Positions 1 through 5,814 of a stretch of DNA of 10,807 nucleotides are shown in pieces. The DNA lies in assembly GCA_002422045.1 (NCBI GenBank), contig DITG01000049.1, forward strand, positions 1 to 10,807. Direction: 5' to 3'. How positions within the stretch are numbered: the stretch's first letter is position 1; each line of letters starts with the position of its first letter. This DNA comes from Acholeplasmataceae bacterium UBA6190 (GTDB taxonomy: Bacteria > Bacillota_I > Bacilli_A > Acholeplasmatales > Acholeplasmataceae). The notes beneath the pieces are model-generated. The model saw only the letters and a program-made list of their open reading frames with translations, did not search any database and was not told the origin of the DNA. The position numbers were made by a program, and so were the translations under genes.

Positions 1-1726
1 GTTCAAAATTATAAGTATTGGTATTGTAAGAGACGAGAATATCTGTGCTCTTCGACAAATGCGGGTGTGCTTTGGCATTGTATGTATAGGTCGTACTCTT
101 GAATTCTGCCTGTTCCGGGGTATGATAAATCTTTTGTGGGGGAGTAAACGGTCCAACCGGTGAATCGCCTATCGAAAATGCGATGTCAGGCGTATTGGTA
201 TCATACGTATACACAGCAATGTATTTGCCTTTATTATGACCTTCAAGAAGTTGAGATACAGACATTTCACAGGAAATGTGTTCTAGAATAGGTTTGGCTT
301 CGAAGATATTCGTGACCCAACCAGAGCCGTTGTAATATCTCCAGTCATCAAAATATTCAAAATTTTCTTCTAAGACACGAGCAACCACGAGTTCTCTCAA
401 TCCCCATGTGGTCTTATATCCGTAGATGTAGATATAACCATCCGGGTTTTTCGCACCCGCAGATTTGGTGTTTGCCATGATGGCACCACCCATGAGCCAC
501 TGCGAATCCTTGGAATCGACAAGGAGTGGCGCCATCTTCTGCGTCGCATGTTCATGATCGATCATCTGGTTTTTAATGGGTGTCTTGTAGAGTGCGACAC
601 CCTTCACACAAAACTGCAATCCTTCAGGTTGATTCAAGTCGCTATTGATCGTCATAGGTAAGAAATATAAGTGATCTTTGATGATGACACCATCTTGTAA
701 CCAGATCCATGAATGTTCAGGGTCTCTTAAGAGTGTTGAGGTGGCTGTCGCGTATATATCTCTATATTGATGTGATCCATCAAAGAACTTTACGAGATTC
801 AGACCAAAGAGTCCTTCACCAAACGTATCATCGTTATAATTGCCAAGTCCGTTTTGTCTTGGAATGTCAAATCGGATGAAACGGTAGTTTCCTTCGATAT
901 TGACACTTTCCTTATGTCCCATCTGAGTTGCACGTTCCAAGACTGCATCTTTGATCTTCTCATACGTGATACCATCTTTGGATCCGTAGATTGTCAGATG
1001 CTTGATGCCCCGCTTGGAAAGCAGTTCGCCTTCCTCGCTATAATAATTGTAGAAATAGATGTGTGTGAATGCTCTATTCTTTGAAAAGTCAAAGGTGAGC
1101 ATGATTTCTTTCGGCTGATAGCCTGATAGCCAACCAATGTTTTTCTCTTTACGGTCATAATAAACCAAATTGGCAACGACAGTACCGCTATCGTCAAATT
1201 TTGGATCCATCTTATAAAATGAACTGACACTGCCATCAGGTCTCCAGTTGACATGAAAATCAACTTTTCCGTGTTCCATGATACCCAAACTATTGTTTGG
1301 CATCAAATGTGGTTGGTAACGTCTGTTTGTCTTTTTGTCTGAAGTGCCAACAAACGTATCACCAAAGACAAAGAGCGTCTTCATGTTTTGTTCCTGATCA
1401 AATCCGTCTTTGCCTGAAGTCATATTGAATGAGTAGATCCCGTCGCCGCCACTCCATTTTTCATACTTCAAGAACTTATTTGTGAGTTCTTCGTCAGGTT
1501 CAGCAACATAACCTTTGCCGCAAAATACATTAAGTTCAATTTCATGGTCTGTTTCAACTTCCAGACGATTGGCATAGATTCCGCCAGTTTTTTGTTCTTC
1601 AGAACCGATGAAGTAAGTAACTTTCGCACCTTTGGCATCCAGTTCAAGAGGATAAATGCGGTCCAGTACAATTTCATGCTTTCCAGGCTTTAAAACACAC
1701 TTTTTGATGACATCTAGATAGTTCAC
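1..1726 (-). CDS. Beta-propeller/discoidin protein without signal peptide, C-terminus cut by window edge
   Basis: Open frame of 575 codons from a GTG start, still open at the left edge. The GTG follows AAGGAG by 8 nt, and an in-frame TAA lies just upstream, so no earlier start is possible. There is no signal peptide or membrane segment, so it is probably cytoplasmic. Residues 1-85 form a beta-rich N-terminal region. Residues 91-150 hold WSGGDGIYSF, FGDTFVG and NNSLG, matching the first propeller blade of the lipoprotein next door. Residues about 180-316 look like an inserted F5/8 type C (discoidin-like) module (IYGSKDGITYEKI, then YRFIRFD). Residues 338-575 resume the propeller: WIWLQDGV, NPDGYIYIYGYK, YYNGSGW, CEMSVS, YNAKAHPHLS, VSYNTNT. 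By alignment with its paralogue only about 25-30 residues are missing. The fold resembles DUF5005/DUF4185/GH43-like proteins, so a carbohydrate-binding or glycosidase role is plausible, but the substrate is unknown. Confidence 0.88.
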   Translation of the reverse strand, partial: MNYLDVIKKCVLKPGKHEIVLDRIYPLELDAKGAKVTYFIGSEEQKTGGIYANRLEVETDHEIELNVFCGKGYVAEPDEELTNKFLKYEKWSGGDGIYSFNMTSGKDGFDQEQNMKTLFVFGDTFVGTSDKKTNRRYQPHLMPNNSLGIMEHGKVDFHVNWRPDGSVSSFYKMDPKFDDSGTVVANLVYYDRKEKNIGWLSGYQPKEIMLTFDFSKNRAFTHIYFYNYYSEEGELLSKRGIKHLTIYGSKDGITYEKIKDAVLERATQMGHKESVNIEGNYRFIRFDIPRQNGLGNYNDDTFGEGLFGLNLVKFFDGSHQYRDIYATATSTLLRDPEHSWIWLQDGVIIKDHLYFLPMTINSDLNQPEGLQFCVKGVALYKTPIKNQMIDHEHATQKMAPLLVDSKDSQWLMGGAIMANTKSAGAKNPDGYIYIYGYKTTWGLRELVVARVLEENFEYFDDWRYYNGSGWVTNIFEAKPILEHISCEMSVSQLLEGHNKGKYIAVYTYDTNTPDIAFSIGDSPVGPFTPPQKIYHTPEQAEFKSTTYTYNAKAHPHLSKSTDILVSYNTNTYNFE

Positions 1727-1734
1727 TGTAGATA

Positions 1735-1740
1735 CTCCTT
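1735..1740 (-). promoter_or_regulatory. Ribosome binding site overlapping upstream stop codon
   Basis: On the minus strand, AAGGAG lies 8 nt before the GTG start at 1726. Its first A is the last base of the TAA stop of the upstream lipoprotein gene (1742-1740). This supports the GTG start, co-transcription of the two paralogues and possible translational coupling. Confidence 0.8.
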
Positions 1741-3794
1741 TATGATTTGACTTCGATTAACCGGATGAAACGAGGATAGTAGATACGCGCATCAGAGAGT
1801 GCACCGAGTTGCGTGGTATTGACATTATAAGAGATGAGATAACTGCCAGGTTCTGATAGATTCGGATGCATTTTCGCATTATAGGTGAATGCACCACGTA
1901 AATAAGTATGCTCTATCGTTTGAAAGACTTGGACATAGTCTGTAAACGGTCCATATGGCGTATCAGATAATGCATAGCTGATTTTGCCAGATGTTGTGTT
2001 TTCCATCACCACGAGCATATATTTTCCTGCAAACATGCCAGTTTCGATATGCGAAACTGAAAGTTCAGCTGAGACACCTAAAATGATTGGATAAGACAAA
2101 TTGATGTCACTGGTATAACCTGAACCATCATAATATGTCCAAGCATTCATGTTTTCGATATCTTCAGGCAAGAATCTAGCAGAAACCAAATACCTGCCAT
2201 TTAAATCCTTATATCCATAGACATAGACGAATCCGTCGTTATGCACATTGTTCATGACACCCGCACCATAATAGATGATGCCACCATCGGATGTTCTCAC
2301 TTGAAGCGGTGTGGAGTGATAACTGGATTCCTGATGGATGATCCGTTCATTTCGAATCGGTGTCTTGATCATACCGACATTATGGACCATGAAGAAATCA
2401 CGATAATCCTTGACGAGAATCGGAAATGTGTATAAGAATCCATTCAAAACCACACCATCTTGAATCCAAAGTCTTGAAGATGATTCATTGGGATGTAGTT
2501 CAGTGACATGGTTTGTATCCGTGACTTCTCCAAAGAGGAATTGATTCGATTCAGAAAATATCATCAGTTTACCGAGTCCAACATAGGTTTCATGATATGA
2601 TTCAAGCGTTTTAATCTTGAGATAACGTGCACTGATCCCACCCAAAGTGAGCACCATGGTGTACGGCTGAAGATCATTGGCAGTTGCCATATCCAGTGTA
2701 TAAGTGTCAATCGTTTCATAGGTCAGGCCATCTATTGAAAATGATAGTTCAAAGCGTTTGGTTCCGTATTCTGGATTGGCTGCATAATTCCACAGATAGA
2801 GTTCATCCAGTGGGTAAGATGCCTTGAAATCAATGGTGACAGACGAACCTAGTGCATCTGATAACCAGCTCGTGCCATCACTTGAATTTGAAAACAGTGC
2901 ATCTTTGGATTGAGATATTGTTAACCCTTCGCCATCCAACAGATTTCTGGACTTCTTTCCTATATAGGCATCGGGTACAAATGGAGAATAAGCCAAGCCG
3001 TCACTTACGACATAATCAAAAGAAAATGCTTCATCAAAGGGTTCTTGGTGATTCATATATCCGAGAGAGTTATTGATCATTCTTGAAGTCTGTCTTAAGT
3101 TATTGAATCTGTTGACTTTACCGACAAAAGTATCACTGAAAATGAATCCTGTCGTGTCTTTGGATGCACCGATCCGGTCATTGCCATCGGTTAAGTTGAA
3201 TGAGAAAATGCCATCAGCACCTGACCATCCGTCATATCTTAAGAAAGTATTGGACCAGGCTGTTTCTTCTTTCACGATGAGTCCGTTACCGAGTAAGATT
3301 GTGACATCTGATAGTCCAACTGTCTCGTCTGCCTTGAATGTCAGTTTCATTGATTTTGCCATGGTGCCTCCGAGTGTGATGGACGTCTGTGTTGCAGATA
3401 AACTCTGATTGGACTTGATTCTTTTGAATGTAAGACCTTCAAAAGATGTGTCAATCGAGATTTCAGAAATTGGGAATTCTTTGTGATTGGTGATCTCAAT
3501 GGAACCGATTGGATAAATAGCATCCATCGTGAAGATCAATTGGTGAGTTTTGATGGTTGATTTCGAGAATAACAGGGGATTGATATCCACTGGTTTATCA
3601 TAATGGATGAAATTTGAGATGTTACCCTTGACGGTTGAGTAAGGTAACTCAAGAGATACGACAGGGATTTTTTCCCCAAGTGTCTGTGTAAATGGGATAT
3701 CTAAATCTTCGATGATGATTTCTGGTTCTTTGGTTGTGCATCCTGGCAAGAGGATCAAACCAGATAGGCAAAGCACAATGAACCAATGTTTCAT
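1740..3794 (-). CDS. Lipoprotein with discoidin-like modules and five-bladed beta-propeller (DUF5005/GH43-like)
   Basis: Protein of 684 aa counted from the ATG at 3794. This start has AAGGA 8 nt upstream and puts a short charged n-region (MKH) before the hydrophobic core; the ATG three codons earlier has a poorer site. The N-terminus is a lipoprotein signal peptide with lipobox LLPGC (Cys19), so the protein is probably anchored outside the cell membrane. Residues about 80-165 resemble an F5/8 type C module (IEITN, then SFEGLTFKRI). Residues 188-247 are the first propeller stretch (GWSGADGIFSF, SDTFVG, NNSLGYM). Residues about 283-415 are a second discoidin-like insert (SWLSDALG, FSIDGLTYETI, ARYLKIKTL). 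Residues 440-684 complete the propeller (LWIQDGV, FVYVYGY, YYDGSGY, AELSVS, YNAKMHPNLS, LISYNVNT, ending YYPRFIRLIEVKS). The overall pattern matches secreted glycan-binding or glycan-cleaving propeller proteins. Enzymatic activity and substrate are inferred, not shown. It is first gene of an operon with its paralogue. Confidence 0.9.
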   Translation of the reverse strand: MKHWFIVLCLSGLILLPGCTTKEPEIIIEDLDIPFTQTLGEKIPVVSLELPYSTVKGNISNFIHYDKPVDINPLLFSKSTIKTHQLIFTMDAIYPIGSIEITNHKEFPISEISIDTSFEGLTFKRIKSNQSLSATQTSITLGGTMAKSMKLTFKADETVGLSDVTILLGNGLIVKEETAWSNTFLRYDGWSGADGIFSFNLTDGNDRIGASKDTTGFIFSDTFVGKVNRFNNLRQTSRMINNSLGYMNHQEPFDEAFSFDYVVSDGLAYSPFVPDAYIGKKSRNLLDGEGLTISQSKDALFSNSSDGTSWLSDALGSSVTIDFKASYPLDELYLWNYAANPEYGTKRFELSFSIDGLTYETIDTYTLDMATANDLQPYTMVLTLGGISARYLKIKTLESYHETYVGLGKLMIFSESNQFLFGEVTDTNHVTELHPNESSSRLWIQDGVVLNGFLYTFPILVKDYRDFFMVHNVGMIKTPIRNERIIHQESSYHSTPLQVRTSDGGIIYYGAGVMNNVHNDGFVYVYGYKDLNGRYLVSARFLPEDIENMNAWTYYDGSGYTSDINLSYPIILGVSAELSVSHIETGMFAGKYMLVVMENTTSGKISYALSDTPYGPFTDYVQVFQTIEHTYLRGAFTYNAKMHPNLSEPGSYLISYNVNTTQLGALSDARIYYPRFIRLIEVKS

Positions 3795-3805
3795 ACATAC
3801 CATCC

Positions 3806-3820
3806 TTGGAAGCGTTTTCT
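3806..3820. promoter_or_regulatory. Putative cre site (CcpA operator)
   Basis: The plus-strand sequence TTGGAAGCGTTTTCT matches the catabolite-responsive element consensus WTGNAARCGNWWWCA at all but the last base. It begins about 7 bp downstream of the predicted -10 box (3832-3827) of the lipoprotein operon, around and just after the expected transcription start. Sites at that position usually act as repressing roadblocks for CcpA. This fits a sugar-utilisation operon. The match is direct; the CcpA role is inferred. Confidence 0.65.
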
Positions 3821-3826
3821 ATTTTC

Positions 3827-3855
3827 AATATACCATAGTCAAACACTCTTTACAA
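3827..3855 (-). promoter_or_regulatory. Sigma-A-type promoter of the propeller operon
   Basis: On the minus strand, TTGTAA (3855-3850) and TATATT (3832-3827) are separated by exactly 17 bp. The -35 hexamer lies inside the first CAATACATT operator unit, so a bound repressor would block RNA polymerase. The ATG of the lipoprotein is about 25 nt beyond the expected start, giving a short leader that contains the cre site. Confidence 0.72.
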
Positions 3856-3892
3856 TACATTTACAATACATTTATGATTTTTGTAATACATT
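3851..3892. promoter_or_regulatory. Tandem operator repeat, probable GntR-family binding site
   Basis: CAATACATT occurs at 3853-3861 and 3864-3872 (11 bp apart, about one helical turn). A third partial copy, TAATACATT, is at 3884-3892, 20 bp further on. The same arrangement occurs upstream of the gntR gene at 4692-4732. Its overlap with the -35 box and its repetition at the regulator's own promoter suggest it is bound by that regulator. Binding is inferred. Confidence 0.62.
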
Positions 3893-3895
3893 ATG

Positions 3896-3930
3896 GCTAA
3901 AAAAGAAAACCGCAGATCATTTTCTGCGGT
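3896..3930 (-). terminator. Rho-independent terminator of gntR, overlapping its stop codon
   Basis: On the minus strand an 8-bp perfect stem (ACCGCAGA at 3930-3923 pairing with TCTGCGGT at 3916-3909) closes a 6-nt loop and is followed by TTTTCTTTTTT. The upstream arm lies in the last codons of gntR, and the TGA stop (3919-3917) is in the loop. It separates gntR from the operator and promoter of the propeller operon immediately downstream. Confidence 0.85.
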
Positions 3931-4648
3931 AAAATAGTCGTGCACGGTATTCATAGTGTGCTGCATTATAAAATGTTTCGGTATACTCGACCAATCTGTT
4001 GGATTCATCATATGCATAACGTTTTCGTTTGAGTTGTGGGGTGTCATCATAGATTTGAAGCACATTTCGAATCGGTTTAGGGGCAAGCACCGCACTGACA
4101 TACTCTTCAAACATACTGAAGAACACATTTTTGGATGCCAGATAACTGTAGAGGGATCCCATCAGAAATTCAGTAGTGTTCGGGAGTTCGATGATGGGAA
4201 GCATGTAAGTATCCGAATAAAGGATTGGAATCACGGTACCTCTGACACGTTTTAAGTTGAATAACATGTCTCCTTCGTTGATATTGAAGATTGAAGAAAG
4301 CATTTTATCCGCTGGAATCAGTTTAAGTTCCGCTTCCATCGTCTTGGAAGGTAGACCCATTTCATTCATTTCGTTCGTGAAGCTTTGAATGAGTGTGAAA
4401 TTCGATAAGGATGACTTATTTTGAAGCACTGTGGTGCCATAACCGGCACGACGTGTCAAAAACTGTTCTTGAACAAGTGCCGAGATGGCTGTTCTGATCG
4501 TCACACGACTGACACCATAGGTTTCAGCAAGTTCTTTCTCACTTGGAATGATCATGCCTTCTTTCCATTCGCCATTTTCAATTTTTGAACGGAAACTATT
4601 TCGGATTTGGATGTAGAAAGGCTGTTTGTCAGCAAGATTGATGCGCAT
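3917..4648 (-). CDS. GntR/HutC-family transcriptional regulator with UTRA ligand domain
   Basis: Protein of 243 aa, the usual length for the family. Residues 1-75 form the GntR winged helix-turn-helix: YIQIRNSFRSKIENGEW, then PSEKELAETYGVSRVTIRTA and the wing GYGTTV. Residues about 90-240 are a UTRA effector domain (LKRVRG, SDTYMLP, RKRYAYD, YTETFYNAAHYEYRARLFY). UTRA regulators often bind sugar phosphates and repress sugar-utilisation genes. The ATG follows AAAGGAG by 7 nt. It lies between the propeller operon and a divergent sugar kinase, and carries a repeated operator-like motif on both flanks. Autorepression and control of the propeller operon are likely, and control of the kinase possible. 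The effector may be an amino-sugar phosphate by analogy with NagR-type relatives, but the sequence does not fix it. Confidence 0.93.
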   Translation of the reverse strand: MRINLADKQPFYIQIRNSFRSKIENGEWKEGMIIPSEKELAETYGVSRVTIRTAISALVQEQFLTRRAGYGTTVLQNKSSLSNFTLIQSFTNEMNEMGLPSKTMEAELKLIPADKMLSSIFNINEGDMLFNLKRVRGTVIPILYSDTYMLPIIELPNTTEFLMGSLYSYLASKNVFFSMFEEYVSAVLAPKPIRNVLQIYDDTPQLKRKRYAYDESNRLVEYTETFYNAAHYEYRARLFYRRK

Positions 4649-4676
4649 ATGATCACTCCTTTGTCAATTCAACTCA

Positions 4677-4705
4677 ATTGTATCATTATGTCAATACATT
4701 AACAA
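4677..4705 (-). promoter_or_regulatory. Sigma-A-type promoter of gntR
   Basis: On the minus strand, TTGTTA (4705-4700) and TACAAT (4682-4677) are separated by 17 bp. The -35 box is built from the junction of two operator units, so occupancy by the repressor should block transcription. This parallels the propeller promoter and supports autoregulation. Confidence 0.68.
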
Positions 4706-4732
4706 TACATTTAATCCATTTTTTGATACATT
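4692..4732. promoter_or_regulatory. Tandem operator repeat in the gntR/kinase divergent region
   Basis: CAATACATT occurs at 4692-4700 and 4703-4711, again 11 bp apart, with a third copy GATACATT at 4725-4732, 21 bp on. The pattern matches 3851-3892. It lies over the gntR -35 box and ends 17 bp before the kinase -35 box, so one bound complex could affect both divergent promoters. A TGTAT at 4679-4683 also forms an inverted pair with ATACA at 4694-4698. Confidence 0.62.
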
Positions 4733-4749
4733 TGAAAAAACTTACAGAT

Positions 4750-4778
4750 TTGACAATTACTTAAAGATAGGGTATTGT
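4750..4778 (+). promoter_or_regulatory. Sigma-A-type promoter of the sugar kinase
   Basis: A consensus -35 TTGACA (4750-4755) and a -10 TATTGT (4773-4778) have a 17-bp spacer. The expected start near 4785 leaves a leader of about 25 nt with AGAGG (4799-4803) 7 nt before the ATG. The operator repeats lie just upstream. Confidence 0.7.
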
Positions 4779-4810
4779 AGGTATAGAGCATCGACTATAG
4801 AGGTTATGAT

Positions 4811-5716
4811 ATGAGTTATTATCTAGGCATCGATGGTGGCGGAACGAAAACTAAAGTTGCTGTCATCAATGATCACAATCAAGTCATCTACATCGGAAAT
4901 TCAGGTCCCTCTTCCATTGACACAGTCACTTCTGAAGAAACGCTTTTAGCATTCGAAAAAGCTCTGGAACCTTTATATCAAGCAAATCCAGACATTACCT
5001 TCAAAAAGATGTTTGCAGGTATCGGAGGGATTGTGAGTGATCGAGACATGGAGCATGTCGAACGATTACTCAAACGGATCAAAGGTGCTGAAAAGTCTGC
5101 CAAAGTGAGAGCCAGAAACGACATGGAAAATGCTTTATACAGCGGTTTGTGTTTTGATGAGGGCATATCGCTCATCTGTGGTACTGGCATGGTCGCATTT
5201 GGCCTGGATACTCATGGTAACAAGCATAAGGCTGGCGGTTGGAGTTATAAGGAAGGCGATGCGGGATCGGCTTATGATCTCGGTAATCAAGCCTTGAAAG
5301 CGATGATTCGTTCTTATGATGGCAGATATCCCATGTCACCCTTTACTGAAGAAATCGCATCAACAGTCGGACTCAAGAAAGCCATGGATATCGTTGAAAT
5401 CTATAATACGTTAGACCGCACGTCGATAGCGAGACTTGCACCGATTGTGACAAAATATGCCGGAATGAATGATCCCATCGCACTGAAGATCGTTGAGACA
5501 GCAACCGATGAACTGAAACTTGCAGTTCAAGCAGTCTACAATCAACTGAAATTAAATGACCCACAACTCGTGATTGTCGGTAGTCTTGGCAATGCTGAAG
5601 GCATTTATAGCACCTTATTGCATACCAAGATTAAGTCGATCGATCCTAGAATCAGAATCACCAAACCGATCATCGATCCTGCCGAGGCAGCAGCCATGAT
5701 GGCCAAGCGCATCTAA
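4811..5716 (+). CDS. BadF/BadG/BcrA/BcrD ATPase-family sugar kinase, probably N-acetylglucosamine kinase-like
   Basis: Protein of 301 aa, typical for single-domain kinases of the BadF/BcrA family (ASKHA fold). Visible motifs in order are GIDGGGTKTK at residues 6-15 (phosphate-1 loop), ND at 103-104 (expected catalytic aspartate region), CGTGM at 123-127 (phosphate-2), GGW at 142-144, GDAGSAYDLG at 149-158, and VGSLGN near 256-261 (adenosine-side loop). Relatives phosphorylate N-acetylglucosamine or similar amino sugars with ATP in the cytosol. Others in the superfamily activate dehydratases, but those usually carry iron-sulfur cysteines not seen here. The usual GDEGS reads GDAGS. It is divergent from the GntR gene and shares its operator region, which favours a role in sugar uptake and catabolism. 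Exact sugar specificity is uncertain. Confidence 0.87.
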   Translation: MSYYLGIDGGGTKTKVAVINDHNQVIYIGNSGPSSIDTVTSEETLLAFEKALEPLYQANPDITFKKMFAGIGGIVSDRDMEHVERLLKRIKGAEKSAKVRARNDMENALYSGLCFDEGISLICGTGMVAFGLDTHGNKHKAGGWSYKEGDAGSAYDLGNQALKAMIRSYDGRYPMSPFTEEIASTVGLKKAMDIVEIYNTLDRTSIARLAPIVTKYAGMNDPIALKIVETATDELKLAVQAVYNQLKLNDPQLVIVGSLGNAEGIYSTLLHTKIKSIDPRIRITKPIIDPAEAAAMMAKRI

Positions 5717-5724
5717 TACATCAA

Positions 5725-5763
5725 GAGATCATTTCACGACCTGTGAAGTGGTCTTATTTTTTT
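5725..5763 (+). terminator. Rho-independent terminator of the sugar kinase
   Basis: Nine nt after the kinase stop, a 13-bp stem with several G-U pairs (5725-5737 with 5743-5755) closes a 5-nt loop and is followed by A and seven Ts (5757-5763). The T-run overlaps the first bases of the next promoter. Confidence 0.82.
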
Positions 5764-5790
5764 GACATTTCAGCCAAACATCTCTATAAT
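5762..5790 (+). promoter_or_regulatory. Perfect-consensus sigma-A promoter
   Basis: TTGACA (5762-5767), a 17-bp spacer and TATAAT (5785-5790) match the housekeeping consensus at all 12 positions. The -35 box begins within the T-run of the kinase terminator. The expected start near 5797 leaves only about 18 nt before the ATG at 5815, and this rules out the earlier in-frame ATG at 5743 as the start used from this promoter. Confidence 0.85.
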
Positions 5791-5814
5791 AAGATTATAG
5801 TTCTTGGGGGTACC

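Noticed and set aside
854..1263. Small overlapping open frames on both strands
   Set aside because: They are antisense or out of frame to the continuous propeller-protein reading frame and show no independent coding signals.
2852..3408. Plus-strand open frames of 74 and 111 codons
   Set aside because: They lie antisense within the well-supported lipoprotein gene, show no recognisable motifs and have no promoter or ribosome site.
3851..3892. Tandem short repeats as a CRISPR array or plasmid-type iteron origin
   Set aside because: The units are 9-11 bp with only three copies, have no spacers of CRISPR size, lack replication genes nearby and coincide with promoter elements.
3850..4128. Minus-strand 92-codon open frame across the end of gntR
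   Set aside because: It is out of frame with gntR, runs through its terminator and the operator repeats, and has no family features.
5743..5814. In-frame N-terminal extension (24 residues) of the O-antigen ligase-like protein
   Set aside because: It starts inside the kinase terminator hairpin, lies upstream of a perfect promoter whose transcript begins near 5797, and has no good ribosome site.
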